Shown: piece by piece, positions 33,998-41,830 of the stretch
Layout of the letters: each line of letters opens with the position of its first letter
Numbering within the stretch: position 1 is the first letter of the stretch
NCBI GenBank assembly: GCA_016208165.1
Contig: JACQYL010000007.1
Span: 1-41,830 of the forward strand
Direction of reading: 5' to 3'
Source: Deltaproteobacteria bacterium
GTDB lineage: Bacteria > Desulfobacterota > Desulfarculia > JACQYL01
DNA length: 41,830 bases
Translations under genes and position numbers: made by a program
Notes under the pieces: generated by a model
The model's input: only the letters and a program-made list of their open reading frames with translations
Databases searched by the model: none
What the model was told of the DNA's origin: nothing

Positions 33998-35104
33998 ATG
34001 CCAAGGAAAGAGATCAAGTTGCCCTACAAGCTGGAACGTCTTTCCATATTGGATGAAAAGGGCAAACTGGATAAATCCCTCGAACCCGATATTCCTGACG
34101 AATTGCTGTTGAAACTCCACAGGGCCATGTTGGCTGCCAGGCGCTTCGATGAACGGTTGCTGAACCTTCAACGCCAGGGGCGCATCGGCACGTTCGCTCC
34201 CATAACCGGCCAGGAAGGGGCTCAACTGGGCGCCGTGGCGAATTTGAGGCCCGACGATTGGATGGTGCCGTGCTTTCGTGAAACAGCGGCGGAGATTTGG
34301 CGCGGCAAAACCATGGACAACGCGATCATATACTTTGGAGGCTTCGACGAAGGCGCGCGGCCGGAAGACGAACGCAACGACCTGCCCATAGCCGTTCCCG
34401 TGGGTTCTCAAACGCTGCACGCGGTGGGTCTGGCTTGCGCCATGAAATATCGACGGAAAGACACGGTAGTGATGACGTTTTTTGGAGATGGCGCTACATC
34501 CGAAGGCGATTTTCACGAGGCCATGAACTTTGCGGGCGTATTTCAGGCTCCGGTGATCTTTGTATGCCAGAACAACCAGTGGGCCATTTCCGTTCCCCGT
34601 TCCAAACAAACCCGTTCGGAAACCTTGGCGCAGAAAGCATTCGCTTACGGAATGCCTGGAATACAGGTGGATGGAAACGACGTGCTGGCGGTGTACGCCG
34701 CCGTGAAAGAGGCCGTGGAACGCGCTCGAGCCGGGGAAGGTCCTAGCTTCGTCGAATGCGACACGTACCGGATGATGATGCACACCACGGCGGATGATCC
34801 GAAACGGTACCGTTCCGAAGAGGAAGTCGATGAATGGAGAGGGCGGGACCCCATCACGCGATTCCAGAAATACCTCAAAGCAAAAAAACTGCTGAAAGAT
34901 ACCGACATTGAAAAACTGGAACAAGAAATCAAGGGCGAAATTCAGAGCGCGGTGGATCGTGCTGAAGCCCTCATGAAGAAATTGGGAGATCCTCTAGATA
35001 TGTTTTCACACACATACGCCGAGATCCCGCCCCATTTGGCCGAACAGAAAGAAGAGCTGTCACAGGTACTGACTTCGGACAAGCAGGAGGCGAACCATGG
35101 CTAA
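33998..35104 (+). CDS. pdhA: Pyruvate (2-oxoacid) dehydrogenase E1 component, alpha subunit
   Basis: 368 residues. The thiamine diphosphate motif is intact: GDG (163-165) in FFGDGATSEGDFHEAMNF and NN (192-193) in VFVCQNNQWAIS-type context. RQGRIGTFAPITGQEGAQ near 59 is characteristic of the family. With the E1 beta subunit it decarboxylates a 2-oxoacid and hands the acyl group to E2 lipoate. Length, the opening LPYKLERLSILDEKG and the gene order favour pyruvate over branched-chain substrates, but acetoin or branched-chain use cannot be excluded. AAAGGAG lies 8 bases before the ATG; its stop overlaps the E1 beta start by 8 bases. Confidence 0.9.
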   Translation: MPRKEIKLPYKLERLSILDEKGKLDKSLEPDIPDELLLKLHRAMLAARRFDERLLNLQRQGRIGTFAPITGQEGAQLGAVANLRPDDWMVPCFRETAAEIWRGKTMDNAIIYFGGFDEGARPEDERNDLPIAVPVGSQTLHAVGLACAMKYRRKDTVVMTFFGDGATSEGDFHEAMNFAGVFQAPVIFVCQNNQWAISVPRSKQTRSETLAQKAFAYGMPGIQVDGNDVLAVYAAVKEAVERARAGEGPSFVECDTYRMMMHTTADDPKRYRSEEEVDEWRGRDPITRFQKYLKAKKLLKDTDIEKLEQEIKGEIQSAVDRAEALMKKLGDPLDMFSHTYAEIPPHLAEQKEELSQVLTSDKQEANHG

Positions 35105-36077
35105 AATGACAATGGTCCAGGCCATCAATCTTGCTTTGCACCAGGAAATGGAAAAGGACGATCGGGTAATTGTGCTGGGTGAAGATGTTGGTAAGGACGG
35201 AGGCGTCTTCAGACTGACTGAAGGCCTGGTCCAGAAGTTTGGGGAAGAACGGGTCATGGATACGCCTTTGGCGGAATCCGGTATTGTGGGAGTATCTATC
35301 GGCATGGCCTTGTACGGGCTGCGGCCCGTGTGTGAAATTCAGTTTTCAGGTTTTTCCTACCAAAACCTCCACCAGATCGAAAACCATGCTTCCCGCCTCA
35401 GAAGACGCTCGCAAGGTCGCCTCACCGTGCCCATGGTGCTGCGAGCCCCCTACGGAGGTGGGATTCGGGCGCTGGAACACCACTCGGAAAGCCGTGAAGC
35501 ATTCTGGGCTCACATTCCAGGACTTAAGATGGTCATCCCTTCGGGCCCCAGGAATGCACGCGCACTGCTTATCAGCGCCATAAGGGATCCTGATCCCGTG
35601 ATCTTCTACGAGCCCAAAGCCGTGTATCGAGCCTTTCGAGAAGAAGTCCCCGAGGAAGAAGAAACCATGCCTCTGGGAAAGTCCCAGACAGTGCAGGAAG
35701 GCAAGGACATCACCCTGATTTCGTATGGAGCCATGATGCGTCCCACCCTCGAGGCGGCGCAGGAACTCAAAGAGAAAGACCAGGTCGAGGCTGAGGTGAT
35801 CGATTTGTTGACCATTATGCCGCTGGACGACGAGCTGTTCACCGCTTCAGTGAAGAAGACAGGCAGGGCGCTTATCGTGCACGAAGCTCCGAAAAGCTTC
35901 GGTCCGGGCGCCGAGATCGCCTCACGCATCATGGAGAAGTCCTTTTTCCATCTGGAAGCGCCCATCGCACGAGTTGCAGGGTATGACATAGTAATTCCTT
36001 TGTTCGCGCGTGAAGACGCATACCTCCCGAACGTTCAGAGGATTGTTCGGGCCGCCCGACAAGTCCTAAGCTCATAG
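35097..36077 (+). CDS. pdhB: Pyruvate (2-oxoacid) dehydrogenase E1 component, beta subunit
   Basis: 326 residues. Typical signatures run from GEDVGKDGGVFRLTEGL near 24, through TPLAESGIVGVSIGMAL and QFSGFSYQNLHQIENHASR, to RAPYGGGIRALEHHSES. C-terminal VIDLLTIMPLDDE and IVHEAPKSFGPGAEIA belong to the transketolase C-terminal domain. It forms the alpha2beta2 E1 heterotetramer with the preceding product. It overlaps the E1 alpha gene by 8 bases, has AGGAGG upstream, and is 17 bases from the E2 gene, so the operon is tight. Confidence 0.93.
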   Translation: MAKMTMVQAINLALHQEMEKDDRVIVLGEDVGKDGGVFRLTEGLVQKFGEERVMDTPLAESGIVGVSIGMALYGLRPVCEIQFSGFSYQNLHQIENHASRLRRRSQGRLTVPMVLRAPYGGGIRALEHHSESREAFWAHIPGLKMVIPSGPRNARALLISAIRDPDPVIFYEPKAVYRAFREEVPEEEETMPLGKSQTVQEGKDITLISYGAMMRPTLEAAQELKEKDQVEAEVIDLLTIMPLDDELFTASVKKTGRALIVHEAPKSFGPGAEIASRIMEKSFFHLEAPIARVAGYDIVIPLFAREDAYLPNVQRIVRAARQVLSS

Positions 36078-36094
36078 CAAGAGAGGGGAAGACG

Positions 36095-37399
36095 ATGGTT
36101 CGAGATTTCAAGCTCCCGGATTTGGGTGAAGGAATCCACGAAGGCGACATACTTTCCGTGCTTGTTAAAGTCGGAGACAAAATAGAGGAAGGCCAGCCGA
36201 TTCTGGAGATAGAAACGGACAAAGCTACGGTGGAAATACCGTCTCCGTACACTGGGACGGTTGAGAACATCGCCGTCAATCCCGGTGATGTAGTTCAGGT
36301 AGGCGGCGTGCTGATGAGTTTTTCCGTTGAAGGTGAAGGCGCCGCTCCGCGTGAGGAGGCCGAAAAGCCTGCAGCGGTTAAAGAGGAAGCTGAACGGAAA
36401 CCTCCCAAAAAGGAAGAGGAAAAGAAGGCTGAGGCCGCTCCAGGGAAGGAAGGTCCTGTTCCCGCTTCCCCGTCCACCAGACGTTTGGCTCGGGAACTCG
36501 GTGTCGATCTTCATCAGGTTTCACCCTCGGGACCCGGAGGGCGAGTCACCGCGGAGGACGTGAAAGCCTTTGCCGAGAAGCCCGAAACGGCGGCTCGCGC
36601 CGGTGAGGAGGCTCCAACGCCGACCTCGCCGCCTTCGGAAAAAGCGGCGCCCCCGCGTCCCGCTGATTGGAATAAGTGGGGGCCCATCGAACGCATACAG
36701 CTGCGCTCGGTCCGGCGCGCAACCGCAAGACAGATGGCGTTGGCCTGGTCGAAGATACCTCACGTAGGCAGCCAGGAGATTGTGGACATCACTAAACTCG
36801 AAGCGTTCCGAAAGAGGCACAAAGTCGAAATCGAAGCTCAGGGGGGGCGGTTGACCCTGACCGTTTTGGCATTGAAGGCCACGGTTGCGGCTCTGAAGAA
36901 GTTTCCCCGTTTCAACGCGAGTCTGGACGAGGAAACCCAGGAAATCGTGCTGAAAAAGTACTATCATATCGGGGTGGCGGTGGACACGAAGGACGGCCTG
37001 CTGGTGCCCGTGGTGCGGGACGTGGATCGGAAGAGCATCGCCGAACTCTCCATCGAGCTGCATGAAATTGGCCAACGTACACGGGATCGGAAAGTTAGCT
37101 TGGAAGAACTCCAAGGCGGATCCTTCACCATCACCAACATCGGACCGCTGGGAGGAACGGCGTTTGCCCCCATCATCAACTACCCGGAGGTAGCCATTTT
37201 GGGTCTGGCCAGAGCCCGATGGCAGCCCGAGATCATTGGTGATGTGGAAAGCGGGCAGTATACGGTGGAACCTCGCCTGATGTTGCCCGTCATGATGTCT
37301 TTCGATCATCGGGTGCTGGATGGCGCTGATGCGGAACGATTTCTGCTCGAAGTCGTCGGAGCTCTCGAAGATCCGGATCGATTTCTGATGGTCATCTAG
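36095..37399 (+). CDS. pdhC: Dihydrolipoamide acyltransferase (E2), one lipoyl domain
   Basis: 434 residues. One lipoyl domain (1-75) carries K43 in the ETDKATVEIPSP motif. A linker rich in Lys/Glu/Pro/Ala follows, then a peripheral-subunit-binding domain near 122-160 (STRRLARELGVDLHQVSP, then GRVTAEDVKAF), a second linker, and the catalytic domain ending in HRVLDG (H405, D409). It moves the acyl group from lipoate to CoA and forms the complex core. Only one lipoyl domain is present, as in many Gram-positive-like or acetoin types. It starts 17 bases after the E1 beta gene. Confidence 0.93.
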   Translation: MVRDFKLPDLGEGIHEGDILSVLVKVGDKIEEGQPILEIETDKATVEIPSPYTGTVENIAVNPGDVVQVGGVLMSFSVEGEGAAPREEAEKPAAVKEEAERKPPKKEEEKKAEAAPGKEGPVPASPSTRRLARELGVDLHQVSPSGPGGRVTAEDVKAFAEKPETAARAGEEAPTPTSPPSEKAAPPRPADWNKWGPIERIQLRSVRRATARQMALAWSKIPHVGSQEIVDITKLEAFRKRHKVEIEAQGGRLTLTVLALKATVAALKKFPRFNASLDEETQEIVLKKYYHIGVAVDTKDGLLVPVVRDVDRKSIAELSIELHEIGQRTRDRKVSLEELQGGSFTITNIGPLGGTAFAPIINYPEVAILGLARARWQPEIIGDVESGQYTVEPRLMLPVMMSFDHRVLDGADAERFLLEVVGALEDPDRFLMVI

Positions 37400-37501
37400 A
37401 GCCGCGGGTGGTTTTTGCATCTATCCCGTAAATTATAGTGTCAACCCGGGCCCTCGGAAATATCCTGTTCGTTCGATGGGACCCTCGGGAGGGAATACCA
37501 T

Positions 37502-38947
37502 ATGGTTATGGGCGAATTCACACAAGAGACGGAGTTGCTGGTGGTCGGAGGTGGGCCGGGGGGCTACGCCGCCGCTTTCAGAGCAGCCGATCTGGGGTTG
37601 GAAGTCACTTTGGTGGAGCAGGACCCCAAACCCGGAGGCGTGTGTCTGCACAGGGGATGCATCCCATCCAAATCGCTGTTGCACCTGTCCGAGATCATGG
37701 ACGATGCCGGGCATGCCGCCTCCATGGGTGTGACCTTCAGCAGACCGAGCATCGACCTGGAACGAATACGGGAATGGAAAAACTCGGTCAACGACCGGTT
37801 GGCCGACGGTCTGCTCGACTTGTGTGAGAAACGGGGCGTTCAATACTTACAGGGACGAGCCGTTTTCGAGAGTCCAGATCACTGCCGTCTCTCCGAATCC
37901 CAAATCAGTCATATTAAATTCAAACACGCCATCCTATGCACCGGATCCAGACCGAGTTCGCTGCCGCACCTCGAATTCGGAAAAGAGGGCCGGGTGATGG
38001 ACTCCACACTTGCTTTGGACTTGAGAGATATCCCCGAGTCGCTCTTGGTCGTGGGCGCAGGTTACGTAGCCCTGGAAATGGGATCCGTTTATGCGGCTCT
38101 TGGATCCAAAGTCACCCTCATCGTGCATCGCGAGCGTATGGTGCGCGCCGCGGACCCCGATCTTACAGCTCCCCTGAAACGTAGGCTGGGCGAGATCTTC
38201 CACTCCATCCATTTCAATACAAAGGTGACATCGGTAAGAGAAGAAAAAGATCATGTGGAAGTCACCATGGAGGGCGAGATCGAACCTTCGAAACAGCGAT
38301 TCGAGCGGATACTGGTGGCTGTGGGACGCGATCCGAACTCGAATGATTTAGGGCTCGAAAATACGCAAGTGAGGATCAACAAGCGAGGGTATGTGCAAGT
38401 GGATGAACAGCAACGAACCTCGGACCCGAGGATCTTTGCCGTTGGCGACGTGGTGGGAGGCTACATGCTCGCCCACAAAGCGATGCATGAAGGCAAGGTG
38501 GCCGCGGAAGTGATTGCCGGGCGACCATCGGCCTTCGATGCTCGAGCCATTCCAGCCATCGTATACACCAACCCTCAAATCGCCTGGTGCGGATTGACCG
38601 AGGAACAGGCCCGAGCGGAAGGCCGGCCGATCAAGGTGACTCGATTCCCGTGGAAGTTCTCCGGTCGCGCCCTGAGTATGGACGCTCCCCTAGGACTTAC
38701 CAAAATGATCTTCGATCCCGACACGCAACGAATCCTGGGCGTGGGCGCGGTAGGTAGACAAGCGGAAGGCCTGATCGCCGAAGCCGTTCTTGCCGTGGAA
38801 ATGGGTGCTCTCGCGGAAGACGTGGCCTTGAGCGTTCACGCGCATCCAACCCTTTCGGAAACGGAAGGCGAAGTGGCCGACATCTTTCTAGGCCGCGCCA
38901 CTCATGTTTTACCCAAGAAAACCCAGGAAATGTCTTCAGGAGACTAA
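37502..38947 (+). CDS. lpdA: Dihydrolipoamide dehydrogenase (E3)
   Basis: 481 residues from the ATG at 37502 (GGGAGGG 8 bases upstream). Features in order: FAD Rossmann VVGGGPGGYAAAFRAADLG near 14-32; redox disulfide C48/C53 in GGVCLHRGCIPSK; NAD motif VVGAGYVALEMGSVYAALG near 182; FAVGDVVGGYMLAHKAMHEG; and the C-terminal HAHPTLSETEGE with the catalytic His-Glu pair. It reoxidises E2 dihydrolipoate and yields NADH. It begins about 100 bases after the E2 gene, a larger gap than elsewhere in the block, and precedes nqrB by 48 bases. Confidence 0.95.
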   Translation: MVMGEFTQETELLVVGGGPGGYAAAFRAADLGLEVTLVEQDPKPGGVCLHRGCIPSKSLLHLSEIMDDAGHAASMGVTFSRPSIDLERIREWKNSVNDRLADGLLDLCEKRGVQYLQGRAVFESPDHCRLSESQISHIKFKHAILCTGSRPSSLPHLEFGKEGRVMDSTLALDLRDIPESLLVVGAGYVALEMGSVYAALGSKVTLIVHRERMVRAADPDLTAPLKRRLGEIFHSIHFNTKVTSVREEKDHVEVTMEGEIEPSKQRFERILVAVGRDPNSNDLGLENTQVRINKRGYVQVDEQQRTSDPRIFAVGDVVGGYMLAHKAMHEGKVAAEVIAGRPSAFDARAIPAIVYTNPQIAWCGLTEEQARAEGRPIKVTRFPWKFSGRALSMDAPLGLTKMIFDPDTQRILGVGAVGRQAEGLIAEAVLAVEMGALAEDVALSVHAHPTLSETEGEVADIFLGRATHVLPKKTQEMSSGD

Positions 38948-38995
38948 CTCCGGGCGAACTAGGCGGCTTATTGATTCAAATTACGAGAACCGAGG

Positions 38996-39862
38996 GTGAC
39001 CGAGACTGTGGCGCAAGAAGAACAGGCAGCGACTCCGGTTGAACAAGATCCGGCAAAAACAACTCCTCCGCCGGGGAAAAAGAAACGATTTCTCGTCCAG
39101 CCCATGATGGTGCACGTGATGGTCGGGCTTGTTCCCTGCCTTGCCGGCGCTGTCTACCTGTTCGGGCTTAGGGCCTTGGTGCTGGCATTATTCGTGTCGG
39201 CTTTGGGAATCGTTACTGAGGGGTGCTTCACTTTACGCCAGGGCAAACCCATTACTTCCGCCGTTCTGGTGACCAGCCTGATTTTTGTGTTGAGTCTGCC
39301 TCCGAACATACCGTTCTGGATGGCGGCCGTTGGAATCGTGTTTGCCGTGGTTTTCGGCAAAATGGTTTTCGGCGGTTTTGGGTTCAACGCATTCAACCCT
39401 GCCATGGTGGGACGGTGTTTCATCTACATAGCTTTTCCCATGGCGATGACCAATCAGTGGTTCGATCCATTTCCGGGTACTCCGGGGGGCTTCGCTGAAT
39501 GGTCTCCGGCAGTCGATGCAGTGACGGGCGCCACTCCGCTGCAAGTACTACGTGAGGGCGGTTCCATTCCACTGGAGCGTTTGTTGGCGGGAACTTACAC
39601 CGCGAATCCGTTGTACTGGATCTGCGCCGGCTCTTTCCTGTTTGGCGCTTTTTTCGTGGCCACGGAACCGATTACTGCTCCCAAGAACAAAAGCGTCCAG
39701 TGGGTGTATGGATTCATCATCGGCTCGCTGATCATGGTATTTCGCCAATATTCCAGCTTCTCCGAGGGGGTGATGTTTTCAGTGCTGTTCATGAACATAT
39801 TCGCTGCGGTGATGGACGTGGGTGCAAGAGAGTGGAAGGGTCGGGACAACAAAGCGTCATGA
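38996..39862 (+). CDS. nqrB: Na+-translocating NADH:quinone reductase subunit B (NqrB/RnfD family)
   Basis: 288 residues from a GTG at 38996; a GTG at 39008 is an alternative, both with modest ribosome sites. A charged N-terminus precedes about eight membrane segments. The covalent FMN site is visible as DAVTGAT (Thr180). The protein is much shorter than the about 410-residue Vibrio NqrB and is similar in size to RnfD. The neighbours, however, match NqrC, NqrD and NqrE, which places it in an Nqr rather than Rnf complex. It forms the membrane route for electrons and sodium. No nqrA precedes it; the gene in front is E3. Its stop overlaps nqrC (ATGA). Confidence 0.85.
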   Translation: MTETVAQEEQAATPVEQDPAKTTPPPGKKKRFLVQPMMVHVMVGLVPCLAGAVYLFGLRALVLALFVSALGIVTEGCFTLRQGKPITSAVLVTSLIFVLSLPPNIPFWMAAVGIVFAVVFGKMVFGGFGFNAFNPAMVGRCFIYIAFPMAMTNQWFDPFPGTPGGFAEWSPAVDAVTGATPLQVLREGGSIPLERLLAGTYTANPLYWICAGSFLFGAFFVATEPITAPKNKSVQWVYGFIIGSLIMVFRQYSSFSEGVMFSVLFMNIFAAVMDVGAREWKGRDNKAS

Positions 39863-40503
39863 AGAAAATACGAAGCTTTTCAATCTACTATATGTTTCTT
39901 CTGACCCTGTTTTTCACGGCTGTGGTGAGCCTGATTCATGGACTGAATGAGGAACGCATAACGGTTAACGAGAAAATCAAACTCCAGAGAATCATTCTCC
40001 AGGTTCTCGATATCTCCTTACCGGCAGAGGCGGACGATAGACAGGCACTCGAGATATTCAATAAACGCGTGGCATCGAAGGAGGTGGATGGGAACGCTAT
40101 CTACATCGCTACCTCCGAAGACGGCCATGGTATTGAGGGATACGCCATCGACTTGCACGGTCCCGGATTCTGGGGTCCGGTCTACGGAATGATGGGTATC
40201 GGTCCGAAGTTGGACCGGGTGCTCGGTATCGCCTTCTACAAGCATACGGAGACACCAGGCTTGGGCGGACGCATCACGGAATCCTGGTTCATGGACCAGT
40301 TCAAAGGGAAGAAGATCGGAGACATGCAAGGGGAAACGGCGCCGTATTTCCGGCTGAAACCACCGGGGACGGCCAAGGTCCCCCATGAAGTGGACGCCAT
40401 TGCCGGCGCCACCGGCACCAGCAGGGCCGTCGAGCGGCTCATTAACGAGGGCCTGCATCGATATCTTCCCTTACTGGCGCAACTGCCTCCGGAACCAAAA
40501 TGA
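39859..40503 (+). CDS. nqrC: Na+-NQR subunit C (FMN-binding)
   Basis: 214 residues with one N-terminal membrane anchor (about residues 11-27) and a periplasmic FMN domain. The covalent FMN motif is DAIAGAT (Thr185 region), followed by GTSRAVERL. The Ala before GAT replaces the usual Ser/Thr, a minor change. LHGPGFWGPVYGMMGIG near 99 and HTETPGLGGRI near 129 are NqrC/RnfG hallmarks. A flavin transferase (ApbE) is needed for FMN attachment and is not in the window. The ATG at 39859 lies inside the nqrB stop. Confidence 0.9.
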   Translation: MKKIRSFSIYYMFLLTLFFTAVVSLIHGLNEERITVNEKIKLQRIILQVLDISLPAEADDRQALEIFNKRVASKEVDGNAIYIATSEDGHGIEGYAIDLHGPGFWGPVYGMMGIGPKLDRVLGIAFYKHTETPGLGGRITESWFMDQFKGKKIGDMQGETAPYFRLKPPGTAKVPHEVDAIAGATGTSRAVERLINEGLHRYLPLLAQLPPEPK

Positions 40504-40531
40504 GGTCTGTACGTAGAGGAGGTTTCATCCA

Positions 40532-41155
40532 ATGGCCAAATTGACGGGTCAAGCCATCATCATCAAGGGCCTCTGGACGGACAATCCGGTATTTCGCCAG
40601 ATTCTGGGCATCTGTTCCGCACTGGCCGTAACCAACCTGATGCTGAACACCCTGATCATGGGCTTGAGCCTTATTTTCGTAACGGCGCTTTCGAACGTCA
40701 CGGTTTCCGTATTGCGCAACGTCACTCCCACGCGCATTCGAATGATGGTCCAGACGCTGATCATCGCCTCCTACGTTATCATAGTGGATATTCTGTTGAA
40801 GGCCTATCTACCGGACATCAGTGAGGCATTGGGCGCGTACGTGGGTCTCATCATCACCAACTGTATTATCATGGGCCGGTGTGAAGCTTTTGCGCGCCAT
40901 AACCCGGTGTGGCCCTCCTTTGTAGACGGTATTGCCAGCGGCGTTGGATACGCCCTGGTTTTGCTCGCGGTGGCGTTTTTTCGAGAGGCGGCGGGCTTCG
41001 GCAGTATTTTCGGGGTGCCGCTTATCCCGTCCGAATGGACCAGATGGACCATCATGGTCATGCCGCCGGGTGCATTCTTTATGCTTGGTATCATAATTTG
41101 GGTGGTCCGGTCCATCGGAGGCAAAGAGTTGCAGAAAGACGAAACCACCAGTTGA
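40532..41155 (+). CDS. nqrD: Na+-NQR subunit D
   Basis: 207 residues with six hydrophobic helices. ILGICSALAVTN near 24 and GLIITNCIIMGRCEAFA near 105 agree with NqrD; the Rnf counterpart RnfE has GLCPLLAVT instead, so Nqr is preferred. The Cys in helix LGICSALAVT and in TNCIIMGR are positioned as those that hold the intramembrane iron centre shared by D and E subunits. GAGGAGG lies 8 bases upstream of the ATG. Confidence 0.93.
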   Translation: MAKLTGQAIIIKGLWTDNPVFRQILGICSALAVTNLMLNTLIMGLSLIFVTALSNVTVSVLRNVTPTRIRMMVQTLIIASYVIIVDILLKAYLPDISEALGAYVGLIITNCIIMGRCEAFARHNPVWPSFVDGIASGVGYALVLLAVAFFREAAGFGSIFGVPLIPSEWTRWTIMVMPPGAFFMLGIIIWVVRSIGGKELQKDETTS

Positions 41156-41165
41156 CGGAGTCATC

Positions 41166-41759
41166 ATGGAAGTAGGTTTGACCGCTTTCGTCATTTTTTT
41201 CGCGGCCATCTTCACAAACAATATTCTATTGACCAATTTTCTGGGCATGTGCTCGTTTCTGGCCATTTCCAGGGAGGTAAAATCCTCGCTGGGATTGGGC
41301 CTGGCCGTGATTTTTGTGATGACCTGGACCTCGGCCCTCAATTATCTGGTGTATTATTATCTACTTGTGCCCTCCAATTTGACGCAATTCAGGTACATCG
41401 CGTTCATCATCGTCATCGCGGCATTTGTCCAACTGGTGGAAATGATCATCGAGCGCTATTCTCCCGTATTGTATATAGTTCTGGGAGTATTCCTGCCTTT
41501 GATCACGGTGAATTGCGCTATTCTGGGGGTCTGCCTCTTCATGATCATAAGGGAGTACAGCTTCCTCTCTTCCATAGCCTATGGCGCCGGGGGCGGGATC
41601 GGTTGGACCCTGGCCATCGTGGCCATGGGCGGAATTCGACAGAAGCTGGCCCACGCCACGATTCCAAAACCGCTCGAAGGTCCGGGCATTACGCTTATCA
41701 TCGCCGGCTTGATGGCCCTAGCGTTCATGGGATTCAGCGGCATGATCCAAATCCAGTGA
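41166..41759 (+). CDS. nqrE: Na+-NQR subunit E
   Basis: 197 residues with six membrane helices. FTNNILLTNFLGMCSFLAIS near 17-36 and FLPLITVNCAILG near 114 match NqrE, including the two Cys paired with those of NqrD at the iron site. The C-terminus GITLIIAGLMALAFMGFSG is nearly identical in style to Vibrio NqrE. It lies 10 bases after nqrD. Confidence 0.93.
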   Translation: MEVGLTAFVIFFAAIFTNNILLTNFLGMCSFLAISREVKSSLGLGLAVIFVMTWTSALNYLVYYYLLVPSNLTQFRYIAFIIVIAAFVQLVEMIIERYSPVLYIVLGVFLPLITVNCAILGVCLFMIIREYSFLSSIAYGAGGGIGWTLAIVAMGGIRQKLAHATIPKPLEGPGITLIIAGLMALAFMGFSGMIQIQ

Positions 41760-41767
41760 GGTAGTTG

Positions 41768-41830
41768 ATGCTCCAGATCGCCCTCGGACTTCTCGCCTTG
41801 AGCGCCTTCGCTGGATTCCTCGCCTTGTGC
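41768..41830 (+). CDS. nqrF: Start of nqrF (NADH-oxidising subunit), truncated by the window end
   Basis: The first 21 codons read MLQIALGLLALSAFAGFLAL and are a single membrane anchor, as at the start of NqrF. GAGG lies 5 bases before the ATG and 8 bases separate it from nqrE. RnfB would also begin with a hydrophobic helix, but the preceding genes are Nqr-type. The [2Fe-2S], FAD and NADH domains would lie outside the window. Confidence 0.6.
   Translation, partial: MLQIALGLLALSAFAGFLALC

Noticed and set aside
38996-41830. Reading the operon as Rnf (rnfD-G-E-A-B)
   Set aside because: Subunits D and E follow the Nqr versions of the conserved motifs (LGICSALAVT, LGMCSFLAIS) and the Vibrio-type C-termini, not the Rnf ones.

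Overview
The window looks like chromosomal DNA of an anaerobic, sulfate-reducing or syntrophic deltaproteobacterium (Desulfobacterota). The signs are a FlxABCD-type flavin/iron-sulfur electron-transfer module whose MvhD-like subunit carries an in-frame UGA (selenocysteine), several small proteins of a deltaproteobacterial type, many lipoproteins, a PilZ protein, and an Nqr operon placed behind a pyruvate-dehydrogenase-type complex. I name no species. No insertion sequence, phage or CRISPR array was seen.

Layout. 1-440: 3' end of pyrR. 441-1042: no intact gene. 1043-4360: flxD-flxC-flxB-flxA on the + strand, without hdrABC, followed by a small helical protein gene (4417-4968). 5036-8272: minus-strand genes for a small helical protein, an MBL-fold hydrolase, a PfkB-family sugar kinase, a lipoprotein and a short unknown protein. 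8532-18435: mixed housekeeping and accessory genes: sugar-nucleotide epimerase, lipoprotein, PilZ protein, patatin-like lipase, a penicillin-binding transpeptidase, a P-loop kinase that appears internally deleted, malate dehydrogenase, TrmJ-type tRNA methyltransferase, PhnP-like MBL hydrolase, HAD phosphatase, and a membrane coiled-coil protein.

18564-23237 is the most unusual accessory locus. A MoxR AAA+ ATPase gene overlaps a 609-codon gene of unknown function whose N-terminus recalls TraB/ChaN-like proteins. Divergently, a YcaO-TPR gene starts behind a near-consensus promoter with a 12-bp perfect palindrome at the expected transcription start. 23348-29518 holds an IPT/beta-propeller lipoprotein, a HAD phosphatase, tRNA-His with its own promoter and terminator, a PAS chemoreceptor with a short signalling region, a 43-codon ORF whose spacing matches lasso-type RiPP leaders, an unknown 154-residue protein, and another lipoprotein.

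29590-33294: a nucleotide-binding/methyltransferase fusion, a zinc-free-looking MDR oxidoreductase, and an acyl-CoA dehydrogenase. 33998-41830: a tight + strand block encoding E1 alpha, E1 beta, E2 and E3 of a 2-oxoacid dehydrogenase (probably pyruvate) and then nqrB-C-D-E and the first codons of nqrF, with no nqrA in front.

Together, the last block could make acetyl-CoA and NADH from pyruvate and pass electrons from NADH to quinone while pumping sodium. The Flx module would exchange electrons between NAD(H) and a heterodisulfide-reductase-like partner encoded elsewhere. These couplings are inferred from gene order and family knowledge.
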